64,000 nucleotides of DNA from Mytilus edulis (GCF_963676685.1 NC_092354.1:35248193-35312192); one strand, 5' to 3'; shown: positions 25,126 through 36,254, numbered from the stretch's first letter. Made by a program: numbers and translations. The notes: generated by a model not told the origin, from the sequence alone.

Positions 25126-25685
25126 ACTGTTTCATTTTTTAAATCAGACTATCTGTATAGTGATGCCTAGTTGTTTTGTATATTTGGGGTGGGTTAATTG
25201 TTCTCTTTGACACTTACCCCATTTCCATTCATTTTCTATATCGTGACATGTAAATGTTTTCGTTATGTTTTTTTTTTTATTTCTCTGATTTTTGTTGTCC
25301 TGAAGTGGTTCAGCTTTAGATCCAGCTCTTCGACAGTTACTTTAGCTTCTTTTTTTTTTTTTTTTTTAAATATTCTGGCTTTATGTCAAATTTATTGTCA
25401 GAATTGCATCTTGTGTGGTCTACAAGGTTTATGTTTTTAATACTTATTAATACTTCTATTTGGCAATACCATATTACATGTATTTATATCTTGCTTGAGT
25501 CAAATCAGAACATATTGAACAGTGGAACTCGATATATGACTTTTGAGAAGATGGGTGGATGGATTGATGTTATGTGATCCAGTGGCAAGTTAAGTGCAGG
25601 AAGAGGACATGATACTCAGATATAAATACAATGTAATTAACATAGTTTGTACAGAACTAGATCAATAATGCACTGAGCTCCTTTT
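25126..25685. other. Subterminal A+T-rich spacer
   Basis: No gene recognised. The part at 25,187-25,245 (TTCTCTTTGACACTTACCCC...) resembles fragments at ~40,105-40,150 and ~48,618-48,670 and is a piece of a dispersed mussel repeat. Two T-runs lie at ~25,268 and ~25,350. Confidence 0.5.
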
Positions 25686-25687
25686 TA

Positions 25688-25840
25688 ACATGCTAGTTCA
25701 CCGCAAGGAGAGAATCTGCTACAAGACGTGTCCCCCTACATGAACAGGTACCTTCAGACTGAACAGCGTATGTTTTTCTCCTTTTACTGTGAGCTGATCG
25801 AATATTCTGAATACGACCACTTTTTTTAGTCTAACTTCTC
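25688..25840 (+). other. Coding-like stretch, possible exon of the 26-kb element
   Basis: It stands out by balanced base use in A+T-rich surroundings. One plus frame reads SPQGENLLQDVSPYMNRYLQ and on without a stop to about 25,830. A plausible splice acceptor (TTTTTAACATGCTAG) precedes it and a CAG/GTACCT donor lies near 25,747. No family recognised. It could be an exon of a gene carried by the element or a retroelement fragment. Confidence 0.25.
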
Positions 25841-25875
25841 ATAAATAAATTTCCAATCATATGCTCATTGTAAGA

Positions 25876-26955
25876 TTTTTGTCGAGCCTTCGACTTTAGT
25901 CGAAAAAGCGAGACTAAGCGATCCTACTTTCCGTCGTCGTCAGTGTCGTCGTCGGCGGCGTCCACAAATATTCACTCTGTGGTTAAAGTTTTTGAAATTT
26001 TAATAACTTTCTTAAACTATACTGGATTTCTACCAAACTTGGACAGAAGCTTGTTTATGATCATAAGATAGTATCCAGAAGTAAATTTTGTAAAAATAAA
26101 ATTCCATTTTTTCCGTATTTATCTTTTAAATGGACTTAGTTTTTTCTGCGGGGAAACATTACATTCACTCTGTGGTTAAAGTTTTTAGAATTTTATTAAC
26201 TTTCTTAAACTATCCTGGGTTTGTACCAAACTTGGACAGAAGCTTGTTTATGATCATAAGATAGTATCCAGAAGTAAATTTTGTAAAAATAAAATTCCAT
26301 TTTTTCCGTATTTATCTTTTAAATGGACTTAGTTTTTTCTGCGGGGAAACATACATTCACTTTGTGGATAAAGTTTTTAGAATTTTAATAACTTTCTTAA
26401 ACTATCCTTGTTTTGTACCAAACTAAGACAGAAGCTTGTTTATGATCATAAGATAGTATCCAGAAGCAAATTTTACAAAAAAATAAATCCATTTTTTCCG
26501 TATTTTACTTTTGAATGGACTTAGTTTTTCTGCAGTGAAACATTACAATCACTCTGTGGTAAAAGTTTTTAAAATTTAAATAACTTTCTTAAACTATCCT
26601 GGGTTGTACCAAACTTGAACAGAAGCTTTTTTATAATCATAAGATAGTATCCAGAAGTAAATTTGAAGGAAAAAAAATCCACTTTTTCCATATTTTACTT
26701 TTAAATGGACTTAGATTATCTTCCAGTTAACATTACATACCTGTTAAGTCTGCAGTTAAAGTTTTTAAAGCATTTATTAGATTCATAAACTATGCTGGAT
26801 TTTTACCAAACTTGGACAGTACATGGTAGCTTCTTACAATCAAAAGATTGTATCAAGAGGAATATTTTTATTGATTTTTTTCCTCATTTTTGTTAAGCCT
26901 GTGATTTACAGCAAAAGTAGGCGAGACACTGGGTTCCGCGGAACCCTTACAAATT
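25876..26955. repeat. Bivalve dispersed repeat with ~192-bp tandem core
   Basis: About five tandem units with ATTCACTCTGTGGTTAAAG at ~25,970, 26,163, 26,355, 26,547 and ~26,740 (period ~192 bp; the last is diverged). The borders carry short palindromes: TTCGACTTTAGTCGAA at the left (~25,888) and GGGTTCCGCGGAACCC at 26,931-26,946, next to GCGAGAC motifs. The pattern of hairpin-bearing ends plus internal tandem core resembles non-autonomous Helitron/Helentron-type repeats of bivalves, but the class is inferred. Confidence 0.8.
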
Positions 26956-26976
26956 TTTAATGGTTGAATACATTTA

Positions 26977-27183
26977 TTGACAGATTTCTTTTTTTTTGTA
27001 TACCTTAATCATGCAATTTCATTCACTTGTAATGAGTGTATTGTGAATAGTAACTTAGATACATGTATGCACAACTCTTGTACTCTTTCTTATAAAACTG
27101 CAGAGCGTATTTTACGAAAAGAATATATGAAATTTGGTGTTGCAATATTTAGGCATCCCGTTAACGGGGAGTTGAAAGGGTAA
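26977..27183 (+). other. Coding-like stretch, possible exon, unknown family
   Basis: A 68-codon frame whose second half looks protein-like (CNECIVNSNLDTCMHNSC, AERILRKEYMKFGVAIFRHP) and ends in AAAGG/GTAAGC, a good donor, at ~27,180. The T-rich stretch at its start could be a polypyrimidine tract, so a real exon would begin near 27,030. No family recognised. It may belong with 25,688-25,840 and 31,520-32,014 to a gene carried by the 26-kb element. Confidence 0.3.
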
Positions 27184-27737
27184 GCACTACATTACTCAGT
27201 ATAGCATGTTCACATGAGGACTGATGACTTTCAGAAACTCTTGGTTTGTACTTCCTCAGAAATCTCTGATTGATTTGAATCTTACAGACATACAAACAAA
27301 TGTACATTTTGTAAAATAGCATAAAAATTTAAAGAAAGATTTCCAACAGACTGATTAATGTCTGACGGAGGTCATTTGGTACATAATTAACCTTTTTGAT
27401 TTTTGAACATATATGGTTTGCTTTTCAAAATTAATTTTTATTGACTGAATAAAAAACAAGCTGAAGAACTCAAATTTTTGTTCTATCTTCTTATCAACTG
27501 CAATAACTTCCATCGAAATACAATAAACAGTAATCTTAAGAATGAACAGCATTAAAAAGTACAAAAAATTGTATTTTCTCTCTCTCAATTTTATGTTTTT
27601 TTTAAAATAACTGTTTCATAATTCTGCTTCAATGTCATTTTCCATTGCTCTTCCTATGCATATGATATATATCTTTGCCAACTTGTTTCTGGAAAGGAAA
27701 AATTGGATTATAACATTTATCATTTTGTTAAAGTCCA
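27184..27737. other. Non-coding spacer
   Basis: A+T-rich sequence with nothing recognised on either strand. Confidence 0.5.
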
Positions 27738-28254
27738 ATAAGGCCAGTTAAAATTAATTGCTAGATTTTCATCCCCGCCCGCCCCTCTGAAATCGTCCCG
27801 CCCCGATTTTTTTTATTTAACAATAATACGATTTCCGGATTTTGTTCATGTCCGTTACCGGGAACCATCGATAATTTCGTTTCATTCAACACTTCCTGTT
27901 TCAATTTCGTTTTTGTATTTCTTCGAGTAATCTATTCTAAACGAAATAATAAAGTTGACATATTCTGCTGCTCTATGATGACAACATCATCTACCGAGAA
28001 TAGAGATTGATAACGAGAAGGGCATGAAATATTCGAGTAACGAGTAAAACGCCTTGTCATTTAACGCAAATTGCGGTATTCACAAGTGAATCGAAAACCG
28101 TGTTTTTTTCTTCATTTATACGATGACTTTGTGTCAGGAAATTTGGTAAAGTTCATGTTTTACTTCACAATTACTTTCCAAACTGAGTTTACATTTTATT
28201 TTGTACTCATAATACTTGTGCTGCATACAATTGTACCAATACATTTCATTTTTG

Positions 28255-28529
28255 AAATTATCAATTTCCCCCACCTTAGTAGTAATATACCAACTTCACC
28301 TGCATATGGAATATACATTTCCCAACTTATTAGGTATTCAAGAGCTGGCAGCTCCTATTCAGACTTTGTAAAACGTCACCAGTGTCTGAGCAGAAAGTTG
28401 ATGAACCAGGGGTATGTCAAAGAACGTCTCGTCCTTTTTCTAAAAAAGTTCATCGGAAGATACCCAGAACTTGTTGATAAATATTCCGTATCAACTTCAC
28501 AAATAATACAAGATGGTCTTGAAGTATAG
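28255..28529 (+). pseudogene. C-terminal fragment of a bivalve retroelement polyprotein
   Basis: The frame reads INFPHLSSNIPTSPAYGIYI followed by SQLIRYSRAGSSYSDFVKRH and a Tyr/Lys-rich end, stopping at 28,527-28,529. This closing segment is familiar from very abundant reverse-transcriptase-related proteins of molluscs and other invertebrates. The frame is open upstream to 28,071, but that part does not look like the family, so the fragment is 5'-truncated near 28,255. Confidence 0.65.
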
Positions 28530-29700
28530 ATTTTGTGTACTGACGTTGGTTATCATCTTAATAACTTGTTATAGTATTATTTTATTAGTCTTTATTAATA
28601 TTACTTGTAAATTTTTGAGATATTCTTTTGAATTGACTATGTGGTTATATAAAAACATCATGCTTTGAACGACAAAATTATTTCATTTACTTAAATTACT
28701 CTTACTTATGGATTTTGACATACTATGAATGACAAAATTATTTCATTCAATAAAATACTTTAAATTTCTGTTGAGTCTGTTTTTTATTTTATAAATTTGA
28801 CGTGATACTGTACGTATGTATCCTGTCATACTTTGAACCACACCTTATTTATTTATTATTATTACATTTACTGTTGAGTCTGTTGTTTGTTATATCAACT
28901 TTACGTGACTATGCATGTATGTATACCTTCATACTTTGAACGACAAAATTATTTTTATGTCTACCTGTGCGAATTTCAAACGCGCAATTTTACACCAACA
29001 ATGAAAACCATCTCTTCTTTACGGGTAGACTTTATATAGATAAATTAAGTAGTATAAGAAAAGCATAATGAGTATAATAAATTTGATGTATGCCTTTTTG
29101 TGCTTCTTCGTTACATTTGTTGTTTTTATAGTGATGGAAGTATGTTTGTTTTGTTCATACTTTTAATGACAAAATTATTTTTATGTCTACCTGTACGAAT
29201 TTCAAACGCGCATTTTTACACCAGCAACGAAAACCTTCTTTCCTTTACGGGTAGACTTTTTATATACATAAATTAATTGGTACAAGAAAAGCAAAATGAG
29301 TATGTTAAATTTGATGTATGCCTTTTTGTGATTCTTCGTTACATTTGTTGTTTTTATAGTGATATTAAGATGATAACACAATATTGACTGCTGTACCCCT
29401 ATTTTTGACATTTTTACTCTTTGAGTATGTTTGTTTGGTTCATACATCGTTGACAATGTAATGGAATTTGATGCGACTGTCATACAAGTGAGAGGTTTAG
29501 CTAGCTATAAAACCAGGTTCAATCCACCATTTTCTACATTAGAAAATGCCTGTACCAAGTCAGGAATATGACAGTTGTTATCCATTCGTTTGATGTGTTT
29601 GGACTTTTGATTTTGCCTTTTGATTTTGGATTTTCCTTTTTGAATTTTCCTCGGAGTTCGGTATTTTTGTGTTTTTACTTTTTATTGATTTTATGTGGAC
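28530..29700 (+). repeat. 3' region of the same retroelement, with ~225-bp duplication
   Basis: It contains a partly duplicated segment: GACAAAATTATTTTTATGTC...ACGGGTAGACTTT occurs at ~28,948-29,030 and again at ~29,168-29,255, both followed by AAATTTGATGTATGCCTTTT. The later part (ATGGAATTTGATGCGACTGT, GACAGTTGTTATCCATTCGT) is sequence I associate with transcripts ending in this retroelement family in mussels. It continues the fragment at 28,255. Confidence 0.6.
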
Positions 29701-30489
29701 TACAAACCATTGCTTAGAAAGCAAAATAAATTTGGTGTAGGTCTAGTCCAACTGAAGAGAGCATTTCTCTTCTCTTTGATGTATACTATAAATAGGTTTC
29801 TAAAGCGGCAATTACATGTATGACAGTGGTTGCAAATCAAGGATTTTTATTTAAGAGTTTAAAAAATAGTGTCGGATTCCTTATACAGCATGTATATACA
29901 TTATGCAAGCTTGTTTTCCACTAGCAATTATACCCCCCGGTATGAAGAACTTGTGACAAGGGTTTGATATGAAATAAAATTTAAAAAATAAAATCCTCCC
30001 ACCCACCCCATTTTTTTCAAAAATTTGGATGAAAATCTACTAATTAATTTTAGTTGGCCTAATAAGATTAAACATAGGTCAACCATGACATAATGTGAAT
30101 CAGTGTACATGCATTGCTAAAGGTGGTATAACGTTAATTATACAAGGTTTATATTATACAGGGAGAAAAATGAAAGAAAAAAATGGAACAATGTTTGATT
30201 TACCTACTTGAAAACTGGCCTTGAAGTCATTAAACTTTCGAGTCAGTTATTTACTCAAACTCCAAAATCAACAAATCAACCAATCAAAATGCTGGATTTC
30301 AATTTTCGACCACGATTTTTTTTCTCCGGGCACTGAGAAAATTTTGTATGACTTCAGGGCCTGATCTTATACGATTTGGAGAAGAACTTTAGCGTCCCAA
30401 GTTTGGGTTCATGGCAAATGTCCATGTTTTCAATACGGGCTGCACTTTTAACATTTTTAATTTGTTTTGTTATAAATTAGGTCGTTAAT

Positions 30490-30660
30490 TTTTCTGAATT
30501 AAATTGTTTCATATATTGTTTATGTCATGGTCTTTTGTAGCCGACAATACGGTATGGGTTTTCTCATTGTTGAAGTCTGCACAGTTGTATATTATTGTTC
30601 ACATTCACATCGTCTCAAATTGGGTGGATAGTTGTCTCAGTGACAATCCTACAACTTTTT
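30490..30660 (-). repeat. SINE-like mussel repeat, diverged copy
   Basis: The minus strand carries the series GAGACAACTATCCACC, CTTCAACAATGAG, CCCATACCGTATTGTCGGCT, shared in order with the better copy at 43,197-43,500 and with 33,205-33,570 and 46,512-46,745. The copy is diverged and incomplete. Confidence 0.7.
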
Positions 30661-31515
30661 ATCATTTTATACATATGCAATAGTTTAAAAATTAAATAAA
30701 AGTATTCTTTTTGTGAATTTTTTCATTATAAGTACCAGTGGAAATTCTCATTATAATAAATTACTATCTTTTAAATCTGTTATTCGGTTACAGAGAAAGA
30801 GATCTTTGTTTATATTTCCTTTAGGTTCCTAAGTTCAACTATGTCCTGCTGTAACACTCTGACATCTTTGGATCGGCAACAAAACACATATGTATTAATA
30901 TAATCTGATTATTCGAGCACAATATCAATGCAATCTGTGAAACAGTTAAATGAGAAGTTGTGTGTACGGATATGTACTTCCCGTAGACTTCTTTGTTAAC
31001 TTTAATGATATCTTTCAATTGTTGAAGAATTGTATTTCTACTCTTTATTTTTTTGAACTTGCTCGTTGTTGGTTTGTTGTCATATAAACACACTACAACA
31101 TTTCATGATATTGAAATAAAATTATAGGAATAACTGCAAATACTTACTTTAAAAAATTCATAATTGAGTGTTAAACTATATATATACCTACCTTTCAAAT
31201 TATTTCAATGTTCTACTGTCACCTTTCATACCAGTTCTATCTCTATCTCATATTTTATCTGTTCATGACAATTTTTAGTCGTTGATCTAAAACTTTATTT
31301 TCCTCATAGACTTAGTCTTTGTGTTCTGGTGGGATCCATTTTTAGATACCTATAACAATAGATCATACTGCATCAAATACTTTGCATGCATTTATAAAAA
31401 GTTGTTTTTCCCAACATGCATGTTATGGTATTAATTATGGACGTAACACTTTGTAAATTGTCCTTTGAAAAAATACATCATGATATAAAGATTGTATCGA
31501 TGATTTACAAAATTC
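30661..31515. other. Non-coding spacer
   Basis: Nothing recognised on either strand; A+T-rich with short open frames only. Confidence 0.5.
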
Positions 31516-32014
31516 TGTAAAGTGGTGCAGGAGTTATTGATAACACTTACGTGGGACATAAGGACAAGATATGTTCCATATGTGAACACATTCTCACTAA
31601 GAAAATGTCACCAGAAGTGCAAGTCAGTCATCACAACGGATAATGTTTATGTGATACAGTTAAACATTAAAACCATTGGTAGTAAAGTTGTGCGGGATGT
31701 TTAATTTTCAACAAATGTAAGATTGGTTACCTTTAATCGGATGCCTCATATAGCATGTATAGAAAGAAAGTGCCATGATCTCTGCAGGTTAATAACTATT
31801 GCAACAACTCTTTGAGAGGCCGTCGGTGGCCTTTTGTCTGAATATGCAGCAGGGCAAATTCCTGTCCACCTTCAATATGCTTTCGTTGTCCAGTGGCAGT
31901 CCAAGTTTCATTGACCTTCTTTCACCCCAGATGACATCTTTTACAGGACTTACCTATTGTACTTATTTAACAATTGTTTTGAACATGAATGTATTATTTG
32001 CTACTGGACATTAA
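31516..32014 (+). other. Two coding-like stretches, unknown family
   Basis: The first (31,530-31,645) has a frame reading GAGVIDNTYVGHKDKICSIC, then HILTKKMSPEVQ, with a C-x2-C and nearby histidines like a small zinc-binding exon. The second (31,799-32,014; 71 codons from a non-ATG start) includes QQGKFLSTFNMLSLSSGSPS and DLLSPQMTSFTG and is clearly less A+T rich than its surroundings. Neither is recognised. They may be exons or decayed remnants of a gene carried by the 26-kb element. Confidence 0.25.
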
Positions 32015-32161
32015 GCAAATTTTTAATACATGTACTCTAATATGCTATTATTTTGAGGAATCTCAGTAGGATCATTTTAAACTATAGGGATTATCCTCTT
32101 AAAATATAAATATTATTCATACAAAGTATTGCTCAATAATTATGTGTCGGATTACTAGTAT

Positions 32162-32240
32162 TCGTGTGTCGGTCCAATGGGTCGTCGGACTAATAGGGCG
32201 TCAGGCTATTGGGGTGTCGGACCAATATGGTGTCCGAACA
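32162..32240. repeat. Short minisatellite (~19-bp units)
   Basis: Imperfect units of the kind GTCGGACTAATAGGGC / GTCAGGCTATTGGGGT / GTCGGACCAATATGGT, about four copies. Confidence 0.7.
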
Positions 32241-32272
32241 GAAAGATTTAAAAGGCAAAAAAAATAAAAAAT

Positions 32273-32719
32273 GTGCAACTTATAAAAGGTTCTGGTCTGG
32301 AAGTGGTTTCTTCATTTCTGTATTCTGTAATATTCTATATCATTTTTCACTTTTTATTATTAATTTTGCCTGTTATTCTCTTTTCTTCATATTCAAGCAT
32401 CACACTATTATCGATTCTTCATTGCTTCTGTCTACTTTATAACAAAATTGGGAATAATGTGAAAGCCAGCCAAATAGGACATTGGAAAATTGTCTGTTTT
32501 CTGTTTCTTGGTTTATTCTTGCTTGTCGTTGGAGGCAAACTTTGTCTTTCTGTCTCTTTAGTTTGTGTGTATTATTATAAATTAAACGAATGTAACACAA
32601 ATTTGCCATCTTTAAACAAATTTGTTGAACATTGCGTCTGTTATTTAATCTCTTTTAACAGAAGGAAAAAACTAAGATTAAATATAATCAACAGATATAT
32701 AAAAACAACTATGAACTAA
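32273..32719 (+). CDS. Hypothetical hydrophobic ORF (148 codons)
   Basis: An open frame with two or three strongly hydrophobic stretches (FLYSVIFYIIFHFLLLILPV; IVCFLFLGLFLLVVGGKLCL) and a basic end. T-rich DNA readily yields such products, there is no homologue I recognise, and a minus-strand frame overlaps it. Probably not a gene; listed because of its length. Confidence 0.15.
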   Translation: MQLIKGSGLEVVSSFLYSVIFYIIFHFLLLILPVILFSSYSSITLLSILHCFCLLYNKIGNNVKASQIGHWKIVCFLFLGLFLLVVGGKLCLSVSLVCVYYYKLNECNTNLPSLNKFVEHCVCYLISFNRRKKLRLNIINRYIKTTMN

Positions 32720-32754
32720 GTCTTTGAAGTTAGATGCATGATTTTTGTTATTTA

Positions 32755-32995
32755 TAGATTATCGTTGATTATCTCGACGAGATTGATTTTCTCGCTTGAG
32801 CTGGTACAGCGAAAGTGAGAAAAGCAATCGAGTTGAGATGACCAATGATAATCTGTTTATCGCTATTTTACCTGTGACGACGTTGTCAATTTCAATGTCA
32901 ATTTCGTTAGCAACGCCACGTGGCTCCTTAGTTTCTAGCAATAATTTTTCCATATCAAGCGAGAAGCATGATATGAAAATTATCACAAAAAAAGA
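32755..32995. repeat. Dispersed repeat fragment, open on both strands
   Basis: A less A+T-rich stretch (GATAATCTGTTTATCGCTAT, GTGACGACGTTGTCAATTTC) that I associate with a dispersed mussel repeat. Ends with related GAGAT/AAGCGAGAA motifs suggest a foldback-type origin. Weak evidence. Confidence 0.35.
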
Positions 32996-33204
32996 TCAAA
33001 GGAAAAATGCACAAAATAGCGATAATAGTTGTTAGTGGCTTTGAACTAGCTGTCAGTAACTGCAAGTACTCTCAGATCTGTATTTAGTGACTTTTTTGTT
33101 GAGTAACGGTAACGTCCATTATGTTTTTGTTACTGAGATGTATTTCTATTTGCATTCATCAGTTATTTAAAGTTAAATAAACCTTTTTCAACTGAATTTT
33201 ATAG

Positions 33205-33570
33205 TTTGTTGTTATGTAGTACTGTTACAACTCTGTTCACGGTTTAGGGGGAAGACCCTAGCATGTTTAACCGCACCAAATTCTGTATATATGTTCCTGT
33301 CCGAAGTCAGGAGCCTGTAATTCAGTGGTTGTTGTTTGTTGGTGTGTTACATATTCATTGTTCGTTCATTTTTGTACATGAATAAGAACGTTAGTTTTCT
33401 TGTTTGAATTCGTTGACATTTGTCATTTGGTGCCTTTTTTTAGCTGACTATGCGATATGGCTTTGCTCATTATTGATGGCCGTATGGTGACCTATATTTG
33501 TTAATTTCTGGTCATCTGATCTGTTGTGGAGAGTTGTGATTATTCCGCTCATTTTGGGTGCCATGATTGG
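33205..33570 (-). repeat. SINE-like mussel repeat, near complete
   Basis: Reading on the minus strand: TGCCAATCATGGCA, ACAACTCTCCACAACAGATC, AATAATGAGCAAAGCCATAT, CGCATAGTCAGCT, AACAACCACTGAATTACAGG, CTCCTGACTTCGGACAGGAA, GTTAAACATGCTAGGGTCTT. The order is the same as in 43,197-43,500. Confidence 0.8.
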
Positions 33571-33720
33571 CAAATAAAATATATGTTGTTGCTGTTGTTG
33601 TTGTGTCGTTGGCAATAATACGGCATCTTTTTTTATAAACAAATATATATGTAAATATAAATTTGAACTAAAGTCTTGAAGGGAAAGACATTGTTTTTGT
33701 AAAAATGTCAACAGAATATA

Positions 33721-33794
33721 GAATGTTGTGTCAACAGAATATAGAATGTTGTGTCAACAGAATACAGAATCAACATTCTGTATTCTGTTGACAC
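33721..33794. repeat. 26-bp tandem repeat ending in a perfect 20-bp hairpin
   Basis: TGTGTCAACAGAATATAGAATGT-type units are repeated about three times. The last copy (33,751-33,770) is followed after a 4-nt loop by its exact reverse complement (33,775-33,794). Confidence 0.9.
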
Positions 33795-33799
33795 AGTAT

Positions 33800-34374
33800 A
33801 CAGAATGTTGATTCCGGCAAAATATATGATCTGACAGGATGCTCACGGAATAAAACTTGTGATGGAAGAAGACATACATTTGACTTGTAAAACATACATG
33901 AACAATAGCAATCCGTAGATGATTCGAAAAGGATCCGCCATCTCTGACGTGTCGTAACAATCGTCTCTTTCTGTAACTTTAAGACTTTCTGCAAGTGGCT
34001 GGTAAACCGATATTTTCTCTGCTGTATTTCTGTATCCTATCCTTCCCGGCTGATCTGCTGTTGTCTCAAATTTTGCCGTTGATGTTATTATCGTAATCAC
34101 AAAAGAGCGTCAATATGGAACATACAATTGCCTATTGTAAAACGTTTATGTGATGGATTTACACATGACGTCATTCATTGTTTACAAACGTTATTTTTGC
34201 ACTCGCACTGACATTTCAACAGTTCAACAGTTCAAACTTCTTCTGGATTGAATACCACAATTGGATTGAAGGTAGATCAAGGTATAGTAGTACATTGTAT
34301 ATTTTAAAACTTCGAAAAGTGTAGCATAGCTAATTCAAAACATATTACGTTAGTTAAAAAAAGCAGAATACGCG
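33800..34374. other. Spacer with a weak minus-strand coding-like frame
   Basis: Base composition is more balanced at 33,840-34,100, where a minus frame (GTG start) reads GRIGYRNTAEKISVYQPLAE and later FRIIYGLLLFMYVLQV, which could be a membrane span. No family recognised and no ATG at its head. It may be a decayed exon. Confidence 0.2.
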
Positions 34375-34379
34375 TTACA

Positions 34380-34682
34380 CAGTGGCGGACCCTTGGGGTT
34401 CCGGGGGTGTGAACACCAAATTATTTTGGACGTTCAATGCATTATTCTATGTAATACTACTTAAAATATTTTATTTCCCCCCACTGTGTTTCCCCCATTT
34501 TTTCGCTATAATTATGAAATCTTTAGGCGACTGAGTTGGAACCCCCCTTTTTCCTTTTATCCCGAGTTTTTGGAACCACAGGCACTTGTTTCTATCCATA
34601 CGAAGGTCGACTATGGATAGTCGACCTTCGTATGGATAGAAACAAGTGACTGTGTTTGGAACCCTCTTTGGATCCGCCTCTG
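34380..34682. mobile_element. MITE, CAGTGGCGGA family, with long internal hairpin
   Basis: Ends CAGTGGCGGACCC and GGATCCGCCTCTG, flanked by the direct repeat GTTACA (34,374-34,379 and 34,683-34,688). It contains a perfect 32-bp stem with a 2-nt loop (34,583-34,614 / 34,617-34,648). Related copies are at 39,207 and 46,286. Confidence 0.8.
34583..34648. repeat. Perfect inverted repeat, 32-bp arms, 2-nt loop
   Basis: The left arm begins CACTTGTTTCTATCC and the right arm ends GGATAGAAACAAGTG. Pairing is perfect through the centre (GACTAT gg ATAGTC). It lies within the MITE at 34,380-34,682. Confidence 0.95.
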
Positions 34683-34849
34683 GTTACAGAACTTTCTGTA
34701 AATGTCAAAATAGGTATAAAATCGCGGGCATGTTTTGGATATACATATTATTACTTCTTTACCAAACCTTATTAAATAGATTATAGTATTAATATTTGTC
34801 AAATTGATATTTGTGAAATGATCAGCCTGACTTTCTAAACATATGATTG

Positions 34850-35285
34850 GATAAAGGGAGGTGCGGTACACCCCTCGGCGTAAGAAGGGGGAGGGTCCGA
34901 AGGTTGGACCCCTTTTTAACGATAAATACATAAATTTGAAAAGGGAAATCTATTTAGAAACCCTATCTCCAGATTTGGAACCCCCTTTTAAAAATGTGTT
35001 TCCTATTTTGACAGGATTTTTTTTATATAGGGCCCAATGCTTCATTTAATTTGGGAAACATTTTAATATATAAGTCCTAGGTGCCTACAAAATTATTTCA
35101 TCTCGCCACATTGACTGCTGTGTTTGTTGCTGCATATATGTATATTTTTATATATATAAGTGATCTCGTTTGAAATGATTTAACAACAACATTTCTGTTA
35201 CTTCTGGTTTTTTAAAATATTTTTTTAGCATACTATGCGATCTGGGCAATGCGATATATGGGTTTGCTCATTGTGCATTTGATGT
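34850..35285. other. MITE-like G-rich fragment and spacer
   Basis: 34,860-34,915 (AGAAGGGGGAGGGTCCGAAG, then GGACCCCTTTTT) resembles the interior of the CAGTGGCGG MITE family without clear ends. 35,225-35,285 contains a fragment of the SINE-like repeat (CTATGCGAT...GGTTTGCTCATTG). No gene. Confidence 0.4.
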
Positions 35286-36126
35286 GGTAAAAATCAGGGG
35301 CGGATCCCAGATTTTTGGAAGGGGGGCGAAGATATTAAATTTTGCCGAGCGGAGCGAGTCGGAAATTTTTTGGACCTTTTTTTTATGCTGTATTCTCCCT
35401 ATTAATTGTCTATCATAAAATGATAGTATTGATCCAAAGCTATGTACTGATATATTTGATGTAGGACTTGTCAGTAAAAAATAGACATGGAAATTAGATG
35501 AAATTTACAATACGACCGACACGAGTTAAAAAAGACAAACAAGCAGTTTTTATCAAAATGTTTGATTGATATGTTTCACCCAACATAACTTAGGGAACCG
35601 AAGTGAGGGGTTCCAAATCCACTAAAGACTACGAAAGTGTCTGAAATGACAACGAAGTTATGAATGACGGTCAACAAATGGAGACATAAAAGTCACATCC
35701 AGTAGGCAGGTTGCATGCAGTCTGGTCTTGAAAAAAGTATTCAATATATATAAGTCCGGCAAAACAGACATTCCAGTCAGACATGCAAACCCCGGCCACA
35801 AAAAAATACGCCCGTTTTTATTCATCATGTTCATTTCATGCTAAATATTTTTGTTGGAAATTTTAGTTTTTAATAGCAAAAAAGTGGACAAGCCTATTGT
35901 TTTCAATCAAGATACGGCCAAAATTTTTGTTTAAGGCAAGAATCAGAGTCATTTTTTTTTTCTCTTAAATATCTCAGACTGCCTCCTCAAATCAAATGGT
36001 TCGTACCTGAGACTTGAAATTTTTCTAGAGCTTATACTGACTAGGGATCATTAATTTGTTAAACATGTTTTCGTAGGTAAATAATATTGTGGAACTTTTT
36101 TTTCATGAGAGTGTAATAGTCTATAG
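35286..36126. other. Repeat end and spacer, no gene
   Basis: Starts with CAGGGGCGGATCCCAGATTT, one end of a CAGTGGCGG-type repeat; its partner end is not seen. The rest holds short frames only. Confidence 0.4.
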
Positions 36127-36254
36127 CAGTAGGACAACCGGATGTGCCTTTTCGGCCAAAATGTGATTCGGCGGCGCTCAGTAGTCCTACGCCGAAAAAT
36201 GGACTATTTTGCGTCGGCCGACGTCAACTGAAAAATGGCGCGCTTTTGTATTTT

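Larger units (their letters stand above)
27738..30064. mobile_element. Inverted-end unit enclosing a retroelement 3' fragment
   Basis: The left segment 27,738-27,774 (ATAAGGCCAGTTAAAATTAA...) is matched in inverse orientation at 30,027-30,064 (...TTAATTTTAGTTGGCCTAAT) over ~37 nt with few differences, each followed inward by a C-rich patch (CCCGCCCGCCCC and the complement side CCCACCCACCCC). The enclosed ~2.3 kb carries the reverse-transcriptase-like tail and its 3' region. This could be one transposon with an internal insertion or two MITE copies in opposite orientation; the sequence does not decide. Confidence 0.5.

Noticed and set aside
32796-33035. Plus-strand 79-codon frame as a gene
   Set aside because: Open on both strands and similar to a dispersed repeat; no family recognised.
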